From Lachnospiraceae bacterium (GTDB lineage: Bacteria; Bacillota; Clostridia; Lachnospirales; Lachnospiraceae), in NCBI GenBank assembly GCA_024399135.1, contig JAKSHY010000006.1:1-64000 (forward strand): a stretch of 64,000 nucleotides of DNA, read 5' to 3'. Of this stretch, positions 1 through 7,446 are shown piece by piece. The number at the start of each line of letters is the position of its first letter. The stretch's first letter is position 1. The notes under the pieces were generated by a model. The model had not been told where the DNA came from. It ran no database searches and was given only the letters and a program-made list of their open reading frames with translations. Made by a program: the position numbers and the translations under genes.

Positions 1-180
1 TGTAAAGCAATTATGGAGATAAGAGAAGAAGGAATAGAGGTAGGAAGAGAAGAAGAACGCTGGTCATTGTTAATGTCCATGGTGGCTAAAGGTAAAATAT
101 TAGTGGAAGATGCAGCTGAAGAGATAGGGATATCCGTCGAAGAATTCAAAGAAAAGATGAATAACTATTGTACAAAATAA
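1..180 (+). CDS. C-terminal tail of an Rpn/PD-(D/E)XK transposase-like protein (partial)
   Basis: The open frame enters from the left edge and ends at the TAA at 178-180, giving 59 visible residues. They form a charged helix (EEGIEVGREEERW) followed by a short segment ending in VEEFKEKMNNY. A glycine/arginine/glutamate helix with a small helical tail of the form AAEEIGIS is typical of the C-terminus of Rpn family recombination-promoting nucleases, which are very common in Lachnospiraceae. The catalytic domain would lie outside the window, so function is inferred only from tail composition. A terminator follows at 206-238. Confidence 0.5.
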   Translation, partial: CKAIMEIREEGIEVGREEERWSLLMSMVAKGKILVEDAAEEIGISVEEFKEKMNNYCTK

Positions 181-205
181 GAGTACGCAAAGGGCTTAAT
201 AGATT

Positions 206-238
206 GCCAGTGCTATTGTGAGATGGCGCTGGCTTTTT
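206..238 (+). terminator. Intrinsic terminator just before the PARG gene
   Basis: GCCAGTGC (206-213) pairs with GCGCTGGC (226-233) with one G-U wobble, followed by T5 (234-238). The PARG ribosome binding site starts only about 6 bases downstream and I see no promoter between, so it may act as a partial terminator or attenuator between the upstream gene and the PARG gene. Confidence 0.7.
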
Positions 239-256
239 GGTCGAGGAGAAATCATT

Positions 257-1108
257 ATGTTTCAAAAAATAGATAGAAGACAGAACAATATAGAAGTATT
301 TAACGATACGATTGTGAATATTAACAGTAATAAAATGCTTCAGGAATCACTTCAAAAATCAATTAAATCACAGAAGCTATATTTGGAGAATGATGTAATT
401 GAATTTGAAGAAGGTAAAAAAAGAGATGGAAAGGTTGTTGTTTCGACGAAAAGAAGCTTCGAGGCAGCATCGAAATATGCTAAGAACAAGAAAGTATGTG
501 TCCTTAATTTTGCTTCTGCGACGAATCCTGGCGGAGGGGTAGAGAATGGAAGCTCGGCACAGGAGGAAGCACTTTGCAGGTGCAGTACACTGTATCCTTG
601 TCTTAGGGAGAAAGAATTATGGAGTGGATTCTATCTTCCGCATAGGGGTGCTAATAATCCACTATATAATGATGATATTATCTATACGCCGGGGGTTACA
701 GTGTTTAAAAGTGATGTGGAATTACCTAAGAAAATGCTTCAGATGAACTGGTATAATGTGGATGTTTTGACTGCGGCTGCACCGAATTTGAGACATATGC
801 CAAGTAATTACATGAATCCTTTCGCAGGAAATCAGGCGGCGAATATTTCGGACGAGGAGCTATTGGCGTTGCATCGAAAAAGAATAGAAAGAATATTTAA
901 AGTAGCAATTAGAAATGGAGCAGAGGTTTTAATACTTGGAGCATTTGGATGTGGAGCATTCAGAAATCCACCTAGAGTTGTTGCGAAAGCATTTGGCGAG
1001 ATGCAGGACCAATACAGAGAAAATTTTGATACGATAGAGTATGCAGTATTTTGCACACCAAAGGAAACTGAGAATTATGAGGTGTTTAGGGTTGTGCTCA
1101 AGGCATAG
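257..1108 (+). CDS. TIGR02452 family protein, bacterial-type PARG macrodomain
   Basis: Microbial poly(ADP-ribose) glycohydrolase-like protein (283 aa) predicted to remove ADP-ribose from modified substrates. The diagnostic signature is present: NPGGGV at about residues 90-95 followed by AQEEALCR at about 101-108, where the second Glu of QEE is the catalytic residue in characterised PARGs. The central GVTVFKSD segment and the C-terminal LILGAFGCGAFRNPP segment match the macrodomain phosphate-binding loops of TIGR02452 proteins. ATG 257 is chosen because GGAG at 244-247 precedes it; an in-frame GTG at 218 lies inside the terminator stem. It is followed closely by an HTH-like gene and a vWA gene, which suggests a functional module. 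Substrate is unknown. Confidence 0.88.
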   Translation: MFQKIDRRQNNIEVFNDTIVNINSNKMLQESLQKSIKSQKLYLENDVIEFEEGKKRDGKVVVSTKRSFEAASKYAKNKKVCVLNFASATNPGGGVENGSSAQEEALCRCSTLYPCLREKELWSGFYLPHRGANNPLYNDDIIYTPGVTVFKSDVELPKKMLQMNWYNVDVLTAAAPNLRHMPSNYMNPFAGNQAANISDEELLALHRKRIERIFKVAIRNGAEVLILGAFGCGAFRNPPRVVAKAFGEMQDQYRENFDTIEYAVFCTPKETENYEVFRVVLKA

Positions 1109-1135
1109 AAGTGTTCAAAAAGCGAGGTCGTTAGG

Positions 1136-1885
1136 ATGCTGATTAAGTTTATTAAGAAAATTGTTGCGAAAAAGAATAATAGGAAAATTGCATTAAGAAA
1201 AGCGTTTAGACTTTCTTTGGATCAATATATTGATAAAAATTATGAAGGAGACGATTTAGTACAGGCAGAACCTATGCCGACGCCTTGTGCCGCGCCGTCA
1301 GATTCTATACCTGATGCTTGTGCTGCACCGTCAGCTCCTATGCAGGACACTCCTGCCATGTTGTCAGCTTCTTCATCAGCACCTGAACCGAAAACTCACA
1401 AAAAGTTTTCAGGATTTAGATCCGAAGCTAAAGAAAGCTATACTGAATCATGCTTCGAAGATATGGAGGATTCATTATGCGCCAGCTCGTATGATGAAAA
1501 AGTGGAAGAACTGGAAAGGAAGCTTGGCGAGAGACTTCTTCATACGTCGGATACCTTCTCAGAATATTTGATGTATCTGATTGAAAGCAAAGGAATGAAG
1601 AACTCTGATGTTTATAAAAGAGCCATGGTGGATAAAAGATATTTTTCGAAGATTAAGAACACTAAGGATTTTCATCCAGAGAAAATTAAAGCATTATGCT
1701 TATGCATAGGTGCTAAGCTGAATCTTGATGAGACGAAGGATTTGCTGGCCAGAGCAGGGTATGCTTTGTCCCCATGTGATCTGACGGATATTATATTTTC
1801 CTTTTTCATTGAACACGAACATTATGATCTGATTGATATTGATATTCAGCTCGAGGAACATGGGCTGGAATGTATTATTGGGTGA
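1136..1885 (+). CDS. Hypothetical protein with C-terminal HTH-like domain, PARG/vWA-associated
   Basis: 249 aa, not assigned to a named family. Residues 1-30 are strongly basic (possible nucleic-acid or membrane contact). Residues 45-90 are a low-complexity Pro/Ala/Ser linker with a CAAPS motif repeated. Residues about 135-249 form a compact helical domain whose segment MKNSDVYKRAMVDKRYFSKI resembles a lambda-repressor/XRE-like helix-turn-helix, followed by LDETKDLLARAGYALSP, a pattern seen in short XRE-type regulators of Clostridia. It starts 27 bp after the PARG gene with GAGG at 1123-1126, so the two are probably co-transcribed. It could be a transcription regulator of the module or an adaptor; no catalytic motif is visible. 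Confidence 0.6.
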   Translation: MLIKFIKKIVAKKNNRKIALRKAFRLSLDQYIDKNYEGDDLVQAEPMPTPCAAPSDSIPDACAAPSAPMQDTPAMLSASSSAPEPKTHKKFSGFRSEAKESYTESCFEDMEDSLCASSYDEKVEELERKLGERLLHTSDTFSEYLMYLIESKGMKNSDVYKRAMVDKRYFSKIKNTKDFHPEKIKALCLCIGAKLNLDETKDLLARAGYALSPCDLTDIIFSFFIEHEHYDLIDIDIQLEEHGLECIIG

Positions 1886-1903
1886 AGAATAAAGAACTAA
1901 TGA

Positions 1904-1930
1904 AGGTCGCAGCAGATGCGACCTATATTT
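1904..1930 (+). terminator. Hairpin terminator between HTH-like and vWA genes
   Basis: AGGTCGCA (1904-1911), loop GCAGA, TGCGACCT (1917-1924), then an A/T-rich run ATATTTT. The perfect 8-bp stem suggests that the vWA gene has its own transcript or is expressed by partial read-through. A TATAAT hexamer at 1944-1949 and a small palindrome AACTG-ATACA-CAGTT at 1963-1977 follow before the vWA gene. Confidence 0.55.
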
Positions 1931-1995
1931 TATGATCAACACATATAATGAGTCCATAAGATAACTGATACACAGTTGATAAGGAGGACAAAGAT

Positions 1996-2664
1996 ATGCG
2001 TAAAGGATTAACAGAGGTTGTATTTATTTTGGACAGAAGCGGATCTATGAGCGGACTTGAAGCTGACACAATCGGAGGATTCAATTCTATGATTAAGAAG
2101 CAGAAAAAGGAGGAAGGAGAAGCATTCATTTCAACAGTTTTGTTTGATGATGAAATGGAGGTTATATACGACAGGGTTCCAGTTAGTAAGATAGAACCGA
2201 TGAGTGATAAGCAGTATTACGTAAGAGGCTGCACAGCACTTCTTGATGCAATTGGTGGAGCAATTCATCACATCAGCAATGTTCACAAATACGTTAGGGA
2301 AGAAGACAGACCTGAAAAGACACTTTTCATCATTACCACAGATGGAATGGAAAATGCTAGTCATAGATATAACTATGATTCAGTAAAGAAGATGGTTGAG
2401 GAAAAGAAAGAATTAGGTTGGGAATTTTTATTTTTGGGTGCTAATATCGATGCAATTGAAGTTGCGGGAAAGTTCGGTATTGCACCAGACAGAGCAATTA
2501 ATTATGAGTGTGATGAGAGAGGAACTGCCCTTACTTACATGGCCTTTTCGGATGCAGTGTCTGCTGTCAGAAAATCAAAAAATAGAAGTGAGGTGGCGGA
2601 TGCTATGGCCCTTTGCTGTGCACCTATAAGAGAGGACTATAAGAAGAGACATAAAGGTAGATAA
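1996..2664 (+). CDS. vWA domain protein (TerY-like)
   Basis: 222-aa von Willebrand factor A domain covering nearly the whole protein. The metal-ion-dependent adhesion site is intact: DRSGS at 13-17 (DxSxS), Thr80 in RGCTALLDAIG, and Asp116 in TTDGMENAS. The layout resembles cytosolic TerY-type vWA proteins, which act as metal-dependent protein-interaction scaffolds in stress or conflict systems. There is no signal peptide or membrane segment. A strong ribosome site AAGGAGG precedes ATG 1996. Proximity to a PARG macrodomain protein suggests that the vWA protein presents or regulates ADP-ribosylated targets; this is inference. Confidence 0.85.
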   Translation: MRKGLTEVVFILDRSGSMSGLEADTIGGFNSMIKKQKKEEGEAFISTVLFDDEMEVIYDRVPVSKIEPMSDKQYYVRGCTALLDAIGGAIHHISNVHKYVREEDRPEKTLFIITTDGMENASHRYNYDSVKKMVEEKKELGWEFLFLGANIDAIEVAGKFGIAPDRAINYECDERGTALTYMAFSDAVSAVRKSKNRSEVADAMALCCAPIREDYKKRHKGR

Positions 2665-2681
2665 ATATAATAAGTAATTTA

Positions 2682-2710
2682 TTGTGACCAGATTCCAGGT
2701 GTGTTATAGT
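2682..2710 (+). promoter_or_regulatory. Sigma-A-type promoter for secreted thioredoxin gene
   Basis: TTGTGA (2682-2687), 17-bp spacer, TATAGT (2705-2710), 50 bp upstream of the ATG at 2761. Good fit to the vegetative consensus. Confidence 0.65.
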
Positions 2711-2760
2711 TGAATACAACAAATCTATATATTTGTAAAGGGAATGGAGGAAACTGAATT

Positions 2761-3300
2761 ATGAAGAAAAGAATATTAGCTATTATTTTAGCAGTGGTTA
2801 CAACATTGAGTGGATCTATGGTTGCATTAGCTGATACTAATGAAGAATTATTAGCACAGTATTATGCAGCATTAGCTAAGATGAATGGTCAGGCACCTGC
2901 CAGCAACGAGGATTTATTAGCACAGTACTATGCAGCATTGGCTAAGCAGGGAAAGAGCGCACCTAAGGCACCAGCAACTGTTAATAAGCCAGTCATTGCT
3001 AATGATGATACTTTCGAGGCTGAGGTTTTGAATGCACCAGGTATTGTAATCGTTGATTTCTACGCTGACTGGTGTGGACCATGTAAGAGAATGAAGCCTG
3101 TTATGGAGAAAATTGCGAAGGATCATCCTGAGTATAAAATAGTTGAAGTTAATGTTGACTATAACTATGTTGCAAGTAAATATGGTGTAAGTTCAATCCC
3201 TAACTTCCATGTATTCAAAGATGGAAAGCATAAGGGTAACTTCATTGGAAGCTCATCTGAAGCTAGCACATTACAGAAGATTAAGCAGTTAGCTAAATAA
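2761..3300 (+). CDS. Secreted thioredoxin-fold protein with duplicated N-terminal repeat
   Basis: 179 aa. Residues 1-24 are a signal peptide ending VALA before Asp25. Two nearly identical 14-residue copies, NEELLAQYYAALAK (27-40) and NEDLLAQYYAALAK (49-62), lie 22 residues apart and are predicted helical. A thioredoxin domain spans about 78-179, with the redox motif WCGPC at 104-108 and the cis-proline loop SSIPNF. It probably reduces or exchanges disulfides outside the membrane, possibly partnered by the TlpA/Fe-S membrane operon downstream. GGAGG lies upstream of ATG 2761. The gene has its own promoter and a terminator at 3328-3359, so it is monocistronic. Confidence 0.88.
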   Translation: MKKRILAIILAVVTTLSGSMVALADTNEELLAQYYAALAKMNGQAPASNEDLLAQYYAALAKQGKSAPKAPATVNKPVIANDDTFEAEVLNAPGIVIVDFYADWCGPCKRMKPVMEKIAKDHPEYKIVEVNVDYNYVASKYGVSSIPNFHVFKDGKHKGNFIGSSSEASTLQKIKQLAK

Positions 3301-3327
3301 TATATTTTGATAATATGAATTATGGAT

Positions 3328-3359
3328 ACAAGGGAAGGCGTATGCTGTTCCCTTGTTTT
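3328..3359 (+). terminator. Terminator after secreted thioredoxin
   Basis: ACAAGGGAA (3328-3336), 11-nt loop, TTCCCTTGT (3348-3356) with the T-run continuing to 3359. Perfect 9-bp stem. Confidence 0.75.
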
Positions 3360-3409
3360 CATATACGAAGATAGTGACGAACTAAGATAAGTAATGATAT
3401 TTTAATTAT

Positions 3410-3994
3410 ATGAAAATCAGTAAGAAAACATATAATCTAATCAGAATAATAGGATGCATTTTACTGCTCGCTTTAATGACGGCCTTTTTGGTGTATATTA
3501 ATGTGACTGACGGTGGGAATATGGACATTAGCGCATCTCCTAATGGTAAGTACAAAGATATAGATTATTTCGAGAATTTTACGCTGAAAAGTTTTTCACA
3601 GGATGAATTTTCTAATGTAAATTTTGAAGAGTATGATGTAATCATAGTTAATATATGGGAACCATACTGCAAGTCATGTCTTAAGGAAATGCCTGTACTG
3701 GATGAACTTTCTTCGGAACTTAAGGATAAGGGGCTTTTGGTAGTAGAGGTTCAGGGAAATGCATATGTTTATCCGGAAGACGTGGAGTTAGGATATGATT
3801 TGATAGATGACATAGGAGTGTCACTGCCTATGCTGTTGGCAGATGAAAGATTCTCGAAAGAGATTCTGCCTATATTAAAGGACGCATTCCCAGGAACTTT
3901 TGTGCTAAACAAAAAAGGAGAAATCCTTGATTTCACAGCCGGTTCGAAGTCAAAGGAAGCATGGAGAGAATATTTTGAGTCATTTATTAAATAA
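3410..3994 (+). CDS. Membrane-anchored TlpA/ResA-like thiol-disulfide protein
   Basis: 194 aa with a single membrane anchor at about residues 11-31 and an extracytoplasmic thioredoxin-like domain. The redox motif is EPYCKSC (Cys87 and Cys90), the CxxC of TlpA/ResA-like proteins, and FPGTFVLNKKGEI supplies the cis-Pro strand typical of the AhpC/TSA-Redoxin superfamily. It heads an operon with a CXXC mini-protein, a polyferredoxin membrane protein and a lipoprotein, an arrangement suggesting electron delivery to extracytoplasmic thiols. The ribosome site is weak. The last 20 bases overlap the next small gene. Confidence 0.8.
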   Translation: MKISKKTYNLIRIIGCILLLALMTAFLVYINVTDGGNMDISASPNGKYKDIDYFENFTLKSFSQDEFSNVNFEEYDVIIVNIWEPYCKSCLKEMPVLDELSSELKDKGLLVVEVQGNAYVYPEDVELGYDLIDDIGVSLPMLLADERFSKEILPILKDAFPGTFVLNKKGEILDFTAGSKSKEAWREYFESFIK

Positions 3995-4154
3995 AATCAA
4001 TCTAAAAGAAGAAAGTAATCCACGAGGTAAAAGGATAATTTTAATTACTGTTTTTACCTTGATGATTATAGCAGGGATATATAATGACGAAGCCTCTGTA
4101 GTCCTAAAGAAGGCTGCCAATATTTGTCTTGAATGTATAGGATTGGGTGGATGA
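3975..4154 (+). CDS. CD1871A-type CXXC motif small membrane protein (TTG start)
   Basis: 59-aa protein with one hydrophobic helix (IILITVFTLMIIAGIY) followed by the conserved tail NICLECIGLG, the CxxC signature of the CD1871A family of Clostridia. I choose TTG at 3975-3977 because GGAGAG at 3963-3968 is spaced correctly; this makes the gene overlap the preceding TlpA-like gene by 20 bp and end 1 bp before the ATG of the next. The cysteine pair probably participates in the same redox relay as its neighbours. It is short and easily missed by gene callers. Confidence 0.72.
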   Translation: MSHLLNKINLKEESNPRGKRIILITVFTLMIIAGIYNDEASVVLKKAANICLECIGLGG

Positions 4155-4155
4155 T

Positions 4156-5013
4156 ATGAATAAATTAAGGACAATAGTTCAGGCTATATCTTTTGCCTTT
4201 TCCAACGGCTATGTTAACGGATGGATTCGAGGAAAAATATATACTGGAAATACTAAAAAGATTTGTCTTCCTGGTCTTAACTGCTATTCTTGCCCGGGGG
4301 CAATATACGCCTGCCCGATAGGATCTCTTCAGGCAGTTTTTGGAGCCAGAGGATATAAGTTCTCACTTTATGTTTTAGGATTCATTGGTCTTATTGGAAT
4401 GTTTTTTGGAAGACTTATATGTGGATGGATATGTCCGTTTGGATTCATTCAGGACTTACTATATAAGATTCCGTTGTTTAAAAAGAAAAAGAATCTTCCG
4501 GGACATAATGTTTTAAAATATCTAAAATATGTCGTTCTTATGGTGTTCGTGATTTTACTTCCGCTATTGTTAATTGATAAATCAGGAACTGGAGCACCTT
4601 GGTTTTGTGAGTATATTTGTCCAGATGGAACGTTAATAGCAGGCATACCGCTGGCTATAGCCAATGCTGAAATAAGAAGTGCCATTGGATGGAGATTCTA
4701 TCTGAAACTGGCGATTCTTTTAGCTGTAATAGTTTCGGCAATTAAGGCATACAGGCCGTTTTGCAAATATCTTTGTCCGCTGGGAGCATTGTATTCGATA
4801 GCAAATCCTATATCTTTGTACAGATATGAAGTTAATAATGAAAAGTGTGTGAAGTGTGGGTTGTGTCAGGAAGCCTGTGGAATGGATATTAAAGTATATG
4901 AAACACCGAATTCACCAGAATGTATCAGATGTGGAAAGTGTAAGAATGTGTGTCCAAAGGGGGCTATTGTTTCTTCACTTGATAAGTTAAAAGAGAAAGT
5001 TGTTGAGGAGTGA
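4156..5013 (+). CDS. NapH/YccM-like membrane 4Fe-4S polyferredoxin
   Basis: About 285 aa. It has membrane helices, two extended cysteine motifs of the NapH/NosR/RdxA type (ICGWICPFGFIQ and FCKYLCPLGALYS), an N-terminal CYSCPGAIYACPIGS motif, and a C-terminal pair of classical ferredoxin clusters, CVKCGLCQEACGMDIK and CIRCGKCKNVCPKG. Such proteins move electrons across or along the membrane. ATG 4156 is preferred over the in-frame GTG at 4147 because GGTGG lies about 6 bases upstream. With TlpA-like, CD1871A-like and lipoprotein neighbours, it probably passes electrons from cytosolic ferredoxin to an extracytoplasmic thiol system (inference). Confidence 0.85.
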   Translation: MNKLRTIVQAISFAFSNGYVNGWIRGKIYTGNTKKICLPGLNCYSCPGAIYACPIGSLQAVFGARGYKFSLYVLGFIGLIGMFFGRLICGWICPFGFIQDLLYKIPLFKKKKNLPGHNVLKYLKYVVLMVFVILLPLLLIDKSGTGAPWFCEYICPDGTLIAGIPLAIANAEIRSAIGWRFYLKLAILLAVIVSAIKAYRPFCKYLCPLGALYSIANPISLYRYEVNNEKCVKCGLCQEACGMDIKVYETPNSPECIRCGKCKNVCPKGAIVSSLDKLKEKVVEE

Positions 5014-5015
5014 TT

Positions 5016-5540
5016 ATGAAGAAGTTAATTAGTTTATTATTAGTGGGAGCTTTGGCATTCAGTATGATAACAGGATGCGGAAAGTCGGAAAACAAAGTGG
5101 AATCTTCAGCTGTTGAAAACTCTGAAAGTGAAGCTGGTATGGAGAGTGATGATAAGTCTCAGGCTGGTGAAGAGGTCTCATCTGAGGACTTGGAGTTGTC
5201 TGAAGCATCATCTGATGAAGAGGTGGCATCTGAAGTATCAACTAATGAAGAAGTGAATGATGCCGAAAATGGTGACGAACAAAAGCAGGAATTAAATTGT
5301 TATACGTTCTTGGTAAAGAATCAAGACGGAGTAGGTGTGCCTGGGGTCAGGATGCAGGTCTGCAATGATGAAATGTGCCAGATGCTGGTTACAGGTGACG
5401 ATGGAACAGTTACATATGATGGTGAGCCTATGGCTTATGAGGTACATATTATCAAGTGCCCTGAGGGCTATACTTATGATACAGAAAAAATCTATACTAC
5501 CAGCACAGAATATGAAATGGTGGAATTTGTCTTAGAGTGA
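5016..5540 (+). CDS. Lipoprotein with acidic Ser/Glu linker and Cna-B-like domain
   Basis: 174 aa. The lipobox MITGC places the lipidated cysteine at residue 21. Residues about 25-93 are a low-complexity Ser/Glu/Asp linker with repeats of the form SSDEEVASEVS. The last 80 residues (NCYTFLVKNQDGVGVPGVRM, then GDDGTVTYDG) have the pattern of a Cna-B / carboxypeptidase-regulatory beta-sandwich and carry two cysteines (VCNDEMC). ATG 5016 follows GAGGAG at 5005-5010; the preceding stop overlaps the spacing, so the genes are translationally coupled. It is probably the surface partner of the redox operon. Confidence 0.78.
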   Translation: MKKLISLLLVGALAFSMITGCGKSENKVESSAVENSESEAGMESDDKSQAGEEVSSEDLELSEASSDEEVASEVSTNEEVNDAENGDEQKQELNCYTFLVKNQDGVGVPGVRMQVCNDEMCQMLVTGDDGTVTYDGEPMAYEVHIIKCPEGYTYDTEKIYTTSTEYEMVEFVLE

Positions 5541-5545
5541 TAAAT

Positions 5546-5666
5546 ATGGGAATTTTTAAATCAAAGAATGAAAAAAGTGTTGGAAAAGTATGAGAAAACA
5601 CTTGAAACCTATAGACTTAAGCTTGATGGTTATAGTCATAAGGATCAAAAACCATACTGGACATAA
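5546..5666 (+). pseudogene. Possible frameshifted micro-ORF
   Basis: ATG 5546 reads MGIFKSKNEKSVGKV and stops. A second frame from ATG 5568 reads 32 residues starting MKKVLEKYEKTLETYRLKLD and ending YWT at 5664-5666. Joined across the A6 run near 5571-5576, the two would give a plausible 40-residue charged peptide. Either a broken small gene or chance; no family is recognised. Confidence 0.3.
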
Positions 5667-5715
5667 GCTATTCAAACAAAAATGTATTCATGAAATGTCG
5701 TGAAGAGGTGGATAT

Positions 5716-6273
5716 ATGGAAGAGTTAGTATTAGAAAAAGGAAGTCCGGAAAATATAGGCGGAAGGCTTGAAAAAGAAATACGTTGTTATGAATTCCTGG
5801 ATTCTTTAGGAATTGAATATTATAGATGTGATCACCCTGATGCTAATGCTAACACTATGGATGATTGTCTTAAAATAGATGCTATATTAGAAGCCACAGT
5901 GTGCAAAAACCTGTTTCTTTGTAACAGGCAGCAGACGGAATTTTATCTATTAATGATGCCAGGCGATAAGGTGTTCAAGACTAAAGAGTTAAGCTCTCAG
6001 ATAGGAACTGCACGCCTTAGCTTCGCAAGCCCTGAGCATATGGAGAAATATCTTGATATTACACCTGGATCAGTGAGTATTTTAGGATTAATGAATGATA
6101 AGGATGGCGTTGTCAATCTGCTTGTAGACGAGGACGTTTTAAAGGATGAGTATGTTGGATGCCATCCATGTATTAATACTACAAGCCTAAAAATTAGAAC
6201 AGAAGATCTATTTGGATGTGTACTTGAAAAACTTGGACACAAGATGACAACAGTCAGATTGATTGGAGAATAG
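5716..6273 (+). CDS. Prolyl-tRNA editing (YbaK/ProX, PrdX-type) domain protein
   Basis: 185 aa, matching stand-alone YbaK/aminoacyl-tRNA editing domains that hydrolyse mischarged Ala-tRNA(Pro) or Cys-tRNA(Pro). The conserved segments are CKNLFLCNRQQTEFYLLMMPGD, FASPEHMEKYLDITPGSVS, and the C-terminal VGCHPCINTTSLKI, which corresponds to the GxHPxxNTxT signature of PrdX/ProXp-ala. The full length fits a free-standing editing factor. The next gene starts 1 bp after its stop and shares the GGAG site, implying co-translation. Confidence 0.85.
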   Translation: MEELVLEKGSPENIGGRLEKEIRCYEFLDSLGIEYYRCDHPDANANTMDDCLKIDAILEATVCKNLFLCNRQQTEFYLLMMPGDKVFKTKELSSQIGTARLSFASPEHMEKYLDITPGSVSILGLMNDKDGVVNLLVDEDVLKDEYVGCHPCINTTSLKIRTEDLFGCVLEKLGHKMTTVRLIGE

Positions 6274-6274
6274 G

Positions 6275-6736
6275 ATGACAAGTAGAGAAGAAGCACTTGC
6301 ATATGCACTTTCTTTTCCTAATACCTACCAGGATGCACCTTTTCATGATATGAATTGGCAGCTGGTGAGGGTTGATGGATCAATTCCACCAAAGGATATT
6401 GAAAGAATGATTGCGGACAGCTATGACATAGTTACAGATACTCCGACAAAAAGGATTTATGAGGCTGTCAAAAAGATTCCGAAGGGAAAAGTTGCAACAT
6501 ATGGTCAGGTCGCAGCGCTTGCCGGTAATCCAAGAATGTCCCGCGCTGTAGGAAATGCACTTCATAAAAATCCAGAACCAGGAGTTATTCCCTGTCATCG
6601 TGTTGTTGATTCGAAAGGAAAACTTGCAGATGAATTCGCGTTTGGCGGAGTAGGAATACAAAAGCAGTTACTAGAAGACGAGGGTGTTGAGGTTGTTGAT
6701 AATCATGTAAATTTGAAGATTTATCAAATGAAGTGA
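6275..6736 (+). CDS. Methylated-DNA-cysteine methyltransferase with remnant MmcQ/YjbR domain
   Basis: 153 aa. Residues about 58-153 are an Ogt/MGMT domain with the active-site PCHRV (Cys107), GKVATYGQVA and RAVGNAL, so it should repair O6-alkylguanine or act as an alkyltransferase. The N-terminal 55 residues look like the two ends of an MmcQ/YjbR domain brought together: TSREEALAYALSFPNTYQDA resembles its start and DGSIPPKDIERMIADSYD its end, while the middle of about 50 residues is absent. GGAG at 6265-6268 supports ATG 6275. This is either a shortened fusion lineage or an internal in-frame deletion. Confidence 0.82.
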   Translation: MTSREEALAYALSFPNTYQDAPFHDMNWQLVRVDGSIPPKDIERMIADSYDIVTDTPTKRIYEAVKKIPKGKVATYGQVAALAGNPRMSRAVGNALHKNPEPGVIPCHRVVDSKGKLADEFAFGGVGIQKQLLEDEGVEVVDNHVNLKIYQMK

Positions 6737-6792
6737 TTGAAGATGTTTATAAGATAGGATTAGTTCTACTAACAGTTGAACAGGAGATTATT

Positions 6793-7440
6793 GTGACACA
6801 TATGTCATTATTGAAAAGATATATATTATTTATCATAGGATTATTCATAGCAGCCATGGGAGTTGCACTCTCAACCAAGGCAAGCCTTGGAACATCACCA
6901 GTTGCTTCGGTTCCATATTCAGTTTCTTTGATGAGTGGGCTGTTCACATTTGGAGGATGGCTTAATGTATGGAGCGTGATTCAAATCAGTGTGCAGGTCC
7001 TGCTACTTAGAAGTAAGTGTAACCCTGTTGAGATAGCTATACAGACAGCGTTAGCATTCTTATATGGATACCTGACGAATTTTGCATGCTTCATAATAGA
7101 AGGAATGAAGGTTGAAGGATATATCTGGCAATTCATTTGCATGCTTGCAGGATGTTTCGTGCTGGCATTTGGAATCTGGATTCAGTTAAAAGGGAATGTT
7201 GCGATGCTTCCGGGTGAAGCAATGAATCGTGCGATTAGTACTGTTACAGGAAAGAAGTATGAGAATATAAAGATATTTTTTGATATAGCCTATATTTTAA
7301 TCTCGGGTGTTTTGGGAATGTGCTTCTTAGGTGGCCTTAAGGGAGTCAGAGAAGGAAGTATAATCGCAGCCATATTAGTTGGTAATATCATAAAAATATA
7401 TAATTTTGTTTGGAGAAAAATCACGAAATCAGTTCTTTAG
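6793..7440 (+). CDS. YczE/YitT-like integral membrane protein (DUF6198 type)
   Basis: 215 aa with about five membrane helices. The N-terminal RYILFIIGLFIAAMGVALS followed by KASLGTSPVASVPY matches the YczE/YyaS membrane family, whose molecular role is not established. GTG 6793 is chosen because GGAG at 6783-6786 lies 6 bases upstream; upstream in-frame codons have no ribosome site. It converges on bioY, and the 47-bp gap contains a hairpin that could stop transcription from both sides. Confidence 0.75.
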   Translation: MTHMSLLKRYILFIIGLFIAAMGVALSTKASLGTSPVASVPYSVSLMSGLFTFGGWLNVWSVIQISVQVLLLRSKCNPVEIAIQTALAFLYGYLTNFACFIIEGMKVEGYIWQFICMLAGCFVLAFGIWIQLKGNVAMLPGEAMNRAISTVTGKKYENIKIFFDIAYILISGVLGMCFLGGLKGVREGSIIAAILVGNIIKIYNFVWRKITKSVL

Positions 7441-7446
7441 GTATAA

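Noticed and set aside
218-256. GTG at 218 as start of the PARG gene
   Set aside because: It lies inside the terminator stem with no ribosome site; ATG 257 has GGAG at proper spacing.
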